Of a stretch of 9,901 bases of DNA, positions 6,700 to 9,901 are shown in pieces. The position numbers and the translations under genes were made by a program. Within the stretch, counting starts at the first letter, position 1; every line of letters starts with the position of its first letter. The DNA lies in contig URWS01000029.1 in assembly GCA_900551605.1 (NCBI GenBank), positions 1 through 9,901 of the forward strand. The letters are read 5' to 3'. The notes under the pieces were generated by a model. That model saw only the letters and a list, made by a program, of their open reading frames with translations. It made no database searches and was not told where the DNA came from. Source of the stretch: an uncultured Collinsella sp. (lineage in GTDB: Bacteria > Actinomycetota > Coriobacteriia > Coriobacteriales > Coriobacteriaceae).

Positions 6700-8325
6700 C
6701 TACTCCTTATCAAACGAAACGTCGGCGACGGGAAGCTCAATCGTAAAGACCGAGCCGTGCGGGTCCGCCGCGGCAACCTCTATGCTACCGCCATGCGCCA
6801 GCGCAATGGAGCGGCAGAGCGAAAGACCCAGACCCACGCTGCGATGGCTGTCGGCAAGACCGTGGTTGGCGGTGTAGAACGACTCAAAGATCCGCTGGCG
6901 GTCCTCGGGCGCAATGCCCGGGCCGTCATCGGCCACCGAGCACGCCACGCGTCCATCGTCGACGCTTATCGAAATCATGATATGCGAGCCTGCGGGCGTA
7001 TAGGTGATGGCGTTGTTCACCAGATTGACCACCAGCTGCACCATCAGACGCGCATCGACGTTGACGAGCGCCGGCTCGTCGCACGGCACCACCTTAAGAT
7101 CGTGCTCGCGCACGGCCGGACTTACGTGGCGCAGCGCCTCCTCGACGATATCGTCCATGAGCTCGAGCGTAGTCGACAGATGCATGCCGCCGCCCTCGAG
7201 CTTGGTGATGGCGAGCAGGTTCTCGACAGTGGCGTTGAGCCACAGTGCATCCGAGCGAATGGATAGAAGCAGGCCGCGGCGCGTCTGGGCATCGAGCACC
7301 GCGGTGCCGGTTGAACCCTGGTCGAGCAGGACATCGGCATTGCCCGAAATACTGGTGAGCGGCGTGCGCAGGTCGTGCGAGATGGAACGTAGCAGGTTGG
7401 CGCGCAGCTGTTCGTTTTTGGCGAGTACCGCCGCTTCTTCGCGGGCCTCCATGGCGCGGGCGCGATCGAGCGCCAGCTCGCCTTCGCTCACGATGGCATC
7501 GGCAAGTGTCCGCTCCTCATGCGTCAGCACGTCGGGCTCGGCAACGATAGCCAGCACGCCCACCACCGAGGCGGGGTCGCCCGAGCGCACGAAGCCGTCG
7601 CCCGTGCGAACCGTCAGGTAGATGCCATAGAACGCCGATCCGCCAAACGTGGCGTCAAGCGGCGTTCCCACGTAGGCGGACGCCGAGAGCCGCGGCGGCA
7701 TCTGCGGCGCCAGCTCGTGCACCGGCGCGGCATCGCCCACGGCTGTGTACGTCGCACGCGGCAGCAGGTCATCGCCCTCGGCGTCGGCGCTGTACCACAC
7801 GACCGGACAGCCCGAAAGACGCGCCAGCTGCGTAGCCATGGCATGAACGATCTGATGCTGATCGGCGCACCGCTGCAGCATGCGGTTGGTCTCGAGCACC
7901 ATATGCGTGCGGCGGTCGCTGGCGGCAGCCTGTGCCAAGGCGCGGCGCAGGGCCAACGCAATCGAGCTCGACACAAGCGAGACCACGAACATGATGAAGA
8001 ACATGCCGGGATAGCCGCGGTCGATAAGCGACAGCGAGTAGCGCGGGTCGACAAACAAGAAGTTGTAGAGCGCCACGGCGGCAGCCGAGCTCAGCAAGCA
8101 ATACAGGCGACTCCAAGTAAAGAATGCGCACAGCTGAACGGCGAACACATAGACGATCATGATGCTCGGCGCGAGACCCGGATGGTCGAGCAGCGCGCCC
8201 ACAATCGTCGCCGCGACCAGCAGTCCCACCGATACGCAGGCGTCATACAGAGGAGTGCGGCGCGTCAGCGTTGTGCGCCGCCACCAAAAACTATCGGCAA
8301 TATCGCCGTCCGTACGAACGTCCAT
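6700..8325 (-). CDS. kdpD: KdpD-like sensor histidine kinase lacking the N-terminal KdpD/Usp region
   Basis: A 541-aa membrane histidine kinase; typical KdpD is about 900 aa. It starts directly at the four-helix DUF4118 membrane domain (segments near 30-47, 53-70, 75-92 and 106-127). A GAF-like region follows (about 145-285), then the dimerisation domain with LLRSISHDLRTPLTSISGNA (311-330, phospho-acceptor His317). The HATPase domain has N-box VNLVNNAITYTP (433-444), DDGPGIAP (466-473) and SVGLGLSL (496-503). The Walker-type KdpD domain and Usp domain are missing. The truncation looks native: an in-frame stop (8344-8346) lies just upstream, and the 113-bp gap before the next gene cannot encode the lost part. 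The likely ribosome site is AGGGGCGGG about seven bases before the ATG. It probably responds to K+ or turgor through membrane and GAF parts. A terminator-like hairpin lies immediately upstream. Confidence 0.92.
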   Translation of the reverse strand: MDVRTDGDIADSFWWRRTTLTRRTPLYDACVSVGLLVAATIVGALLDHPGLAPSIMIVYVFAVQLCAFFTWSRLYCLLSSAAAVALYNFLFVDPRYSLSLIDRGYPGMFFIMFVVSLVSSSIALALRRALAQAAASDRRTHMVLETNRMLQRCADQHQIVHAMATQLARLSGCPVVWYSADAEGDDLLPRATYTAVGDAAPVHELAPQMPPRLSASAYVGTPLDATFGGSAFYGIYLTVRTGDGFVRSGDPASVVGVLAIVAEPDVLTHEERTLADAIVSEGELALDRARAMEAREEAAVLAKNEQLRANLLRSISHDLRTPLTSISGNADVLLDQGSTGTAVLDAQTRRGLLLSIRSDALWLNATVENLLAITKLEGGGMHLSTTLELMDDIVEEALRHVSPAVREHDLKVVPCDEPALVNVDARLMVQLVVNLVNNAITYTPAGSHIMISISVDDGRVACSVADDGPGIAPEDRQRIFESFYTANHGLADSHRSVGLGLSLCRSIALAHGGSIEVAAADPHGSVFTIELPVADVSFDKE

Positions 8326-8345
8326 CAGCGTCCCGCCCCTCTCTC

Positions 8346-8407
8346 AAAAACAAAAACCACCACAAAGGGGACAGGCACCCTTGTGGTGGTTTCCCCTTGT
8401 GGTGGTT
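8346..8407 (-). terminator. Strong terminator-like hairpin in the kdpD leader, with a duplicated 5' arm
   Basis: On the minus strand AAACCACCACAAGGG (8392-8378) pairs with the arm at 8369-8354: 12 bp, one bulged U, then GGG:CCC. The run TTTTTGTTTTTG follows, an excellent intrinsic terminator. The 5' arm is present twice in tandem (8407-8394 and 8392-8378, period 16), so two copies compete for one 3' arm. The loop contains GTGCCTGTCCCC, which resembles motifs seen in dispersed REP-type repeats. It would end transcripts from kup and the small gene, yet the kdpD ATG is only about 20 bases past the T-run, too close for a separate downstream promoter. A possible -10 for kdpD upstream of the hairpin (TACACT, 8416-8411) lacks a good -35. 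Confidence 0.75.
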
Positions 8408-8438
8408 CCAAGTGTAAAGCCTTTGCAACCTGCGGTCG

Positions 8439-8633
8439 TTAGACAAACAGCACGTGCGCGAGCAGTGCGCACACGCACGCCGCGACAAGCACCGTCACCA
8501 CGATCGAAATCACGCGATCGGCCATGTCCATGTTGGCACGATTCGTAAAGAACCGATCTTCGGCGGCATCGGCGCGTGCCTCACGCACCATCTCGGCAGC
8601 AAGATCGCAACCGTCAAGCACCTTTGCATCCAT
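8439..8633 (-). CDS. Small single-span membrane protein between kup and kdpD (unknown function)
   Basis: A 64-aa protein not assigned to any known family. The first 40 residues are charged and predicted cytoplasmic (MDAKVLDGCDLAAEMVREAR, then ADAAEDRFFT). Residues 41-63 form one hydrophobic helix (VISIVVTVLVAACVCALLAH) that ends almost at the C terminus, a tail-anchored layout. The start ATG 8631-8633 is chosen over upstream in-frame ATGs (8663, 8660) because GGGAGG lies five bases before it. It follows kup by 69 bp on the same strand and precedes the hairpin before kdpD, so it is probably cotranscribed with kup. It is unlike the ~29-aa KdpF (longer, with a soluble N-terminal part). It may be an accessory subunit or regulator of Kup or KdpD, but this rests on position only. 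The ribosome site and clean topology make a real gene likely. Confidence 0.75.
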   Translation of the reverse strand: MDAKVLDGCDLAAEMVREARADAAEDRFFTNRANMDMADRVISIVVTVLVAACVCALLAHVLFV

Positions 8634-8702
8634 GGTTTCCTCCCAGGACTCAATCCCCATCAATACAAGCCCGCCCGTTCGCAGACAAACCTCGAGCGTC
8701 GA

Positions 8703-9853
8703 CTACGGGCGCTCGTTGGGGGCCAGGCGCTGCATCTTGTTCACGGCTTTGAACTTGGTGAACAGCGGCACGTACTCAAAGCTCACGTTGGAGTTCTCCA
8801 GGCCGTACCAACGCGCAGGCGTGCCGGCGGCGCGACGGATGATGTACTTGAGCGTGATGGCCGTACGCTCGCTGGGCTCCACATCGCTTTCGGGCGCCAG
8901 AAGCTTACGGATCAGGACGAACTTGAACGTGCCGATGTTACCCGGATCCTTGTAGACCGAGTAGTCATGCGTCTGCGGCGGCAACTCGCCGGTGGCAGCC
9001 AGGTCCTGAACAACCTGACGCAGGTAGGCATTGACGCGCTGGTTGATCTTGTAGCCCAGGTACAGATGCACGCGGAACACGTAGTCGGTGCCGAACGTCT
9101 CGACCGAATAGGCAAAGGTGTGCGGTTCGTCCATGGTCTCGACATTCACAAACCACCAGGCGCGGGCGCGCTTGGGATGCTTGTCCAAGATCGAATAGAC
9201 GATATCGCGGTCGATGTAGTCGGTATGGGTGTCCTTGGTCAGGTACACGACGTTGTCGCTCATGCGCTCGTAACGGTCGTCGTCGCGCAGGCGCTTGAGC
9301 TGCGGCAGGTAGCTGCGCAGCGGCAGCAGCGTAAACTGGCGCTGCTCGACCGCCGTGCCGTTGTACCAGCACACCATAATGCCCATGATGAGCATGGCCA
9401 TAAGGATGGTGAAGTAGCCGCCGTGGAAGAACTTGGTGAGCGAACTCACGAAGAAGAAGCCTTCGAGCAAAAGGAAGAAGGCCGCGAAGATCCACGGAGC
9501 AACCTTGAGTTTGCGCTCCTCGTGCAGGTAGAAGAAGAGCAGCATCGTGGTGCACATCATAGTCAGCGTAATGGCAAGGCCGTAGGCGGCTTCCATATGC
9601 GCCGAGTTCTGGAACAGCAGCACCACGATGACGCAGCCCACGAGCATGACGTTGTTGACCATGGGAATATAAAGCTGGCCTTTGGTCTCAGCAGGGTAGA
9701 AAACCTGCATGTGCGGCATAAGGTCCAGGCGGCTGGCCTCGGACACCAGCGAGAATGCGCCGGTGATGAGCGCCTGCGAGGCAATGATGGCCGCGACGGT
9801 GGAAAGGCCGACGGCAAAGGGACGCAGGCCCGGGGTGAGCATCTGGTAGAAGG
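8703..9853 (-). CDS. kup: Kup family potassium uptake permease (C-terminal part, 5' end missing)
   Basis: The C-terminal 382 residues of a KUP/HAK/KT-type K+:H+ symporter; full proteins are about 620-680 aa. The frame is read back to 9853, where genomic sequence ends, beginning FYQMLTPGLRPF. Counting from the Met at 9842, membrane helices lie near 8-32, 60-77, 85-106, 113-135 and 142-160. Family motifs are IASQALITGAFSLVSEASRL (20-39), QLYIPMVN (56-63), AAYGLAITLTM (85-95) and KFFHGGYFTILMAM (137-150). Residues 161-379 are the cytoplasmic C-terminal domain (VVYLTKDTHTDYI, WWFVNVETMDEPHTFAYSVE). The transporter imports K+ at the cell membrane. Downstream on the same strand come a small membrane protein and kdpDE, a local potassium module. 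The 5' end and promoter, where a riboswitch might sit, are not in the window. The family call is very secure. Confidence 0.95.
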
Positions 9854-9901
9854 CTGTCTCTTATACACATCTGACGCTGCCGACGATCGCATAAGTGTAG
9901 A
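9854..9901. other. Illumina Nextera adapter, index and P5 sequence (not genomic)
   Basis: 9854-9872 is CTGTCTCTTATACACATCT, the 19-bp Tn5 mosaic end used in Nextera kits. 9873-9886 (GACGCTGCCGACGA) completes the reverse complement of the Nextera Read 1 adapter. 9887-9894 (TCGCATAA) fits an 8-base i5 index, reverse complement TTATGCGA, which I recall as Nextera XT index S522. 9895-9901 (GTGTAGA) starts the reverse complement of the P5 flow-cell oligo. The kup frame breaks exactly at this junction. The contig therefore ends in untrimmed library sequence. Confidence 0.98.

Noticed and set aside
8439..8633. Small membrane protein as KdpF
   Set aside because: KdpF is about 29 aa, almost entirely hydrophobic and encoded next to kdpA; this protein is 64 aa with a charged N-terminal half and no kdpABC nearby.
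8326..8702. KdpD truncated by a frameshift, with the N-terminal domain upstream in another frame
   Set aside because: There is an in-frame stop at 8344-8346, only 113 bp before the next gene, and no KdpD-domain-like residues in any frame there.
8672..8711. CGCCCGT/ACGGGCG inverted repeat at the end of kup
   Set aside because: A 7-bp stem with a 26-nt loop and no T-run; such pairings are common by chance in G+C-rich DNA.
9854..9872. Tn5/IS50 mosaic end as evidence of a natural transposon
   Set aside because: The mosaic end is followed exactly by Read 1 adapter, index and P5 bases, so it is library sequence.
9563..9892. Frames whose N termini come from 9854-9901
   Set aside because: Their starts and first residues (MCIRDS, SAASDVYKRQ) are translations of Nextera adapter sequence.

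Overview
The window looks like a short-read contig from a high-GC member of the Coriobacteriia (Actinomycetota), most likely Collinsella or a close relative. That placement rests on protein flavour, G+C-rich codon use and gene content, not on a database search. Nothing in it looks like a phage, plasmid, IS element or CRISPR locus. The right-hand end is not genomic: bases 9854-9901 are Illumina Nextera library sequence, so the contig really ends at 9853.

Layout. 1-1137 (+): C-terminal half of the RNA-binding protein Tex, cut by the left edge. 1138-1518: non-coding, packed with inverted repeats, including a probable terminator, a decayed ~206-bp palindrome, a long G+C-rich hairpin and a duplicated copy of the 3' end of the next gene. 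1519-2223 (-): a short transaldolase/FSA-family enzyme. 2417-3244 (-): a Cof-type HAD phosphatase. 3245-3319: a compact divergent promoter region. 3320-5887 (+): an RlmKL-type double 23S rRNA methyltransferase whose RlmL half has lost its catalytic motifs while its RlmK half is intact. 5893-5956: a terminator-like palindrome between convergent genes.

5982-9853 (all -) is a potassium-homeostasis block. In transcription order it runs kup (K+ uptake permease, 5' end missing), a 64-aa single-span membrane protein, a strong terminator-like hairpin, kdpD (sensor kinase) and kdpE (response regulator). KdpD lacks the usual ~350-residue N-terminal KdpD/Usp sensor region and begins directly at the four-helix membrane domain. 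No kdpFABC is present in the window, so the two-component system sits beside a Kup permease instead of the Kdp ATPase. The hairpin lies about 20 nt upstream of the kdpD start, leaving no room for a promoter after it. This suggests attenuated read-through from the kup side, or a regulated leader.

Most of the window is ordinary housekeeping sequence. The points most worth a second look are the kup/small-protein/kdpDE arrangement with its leader hairpin, the degenerate RlmL domain, the repeat-rich tex/transaldolase gap and the symmetric divergent promoter.
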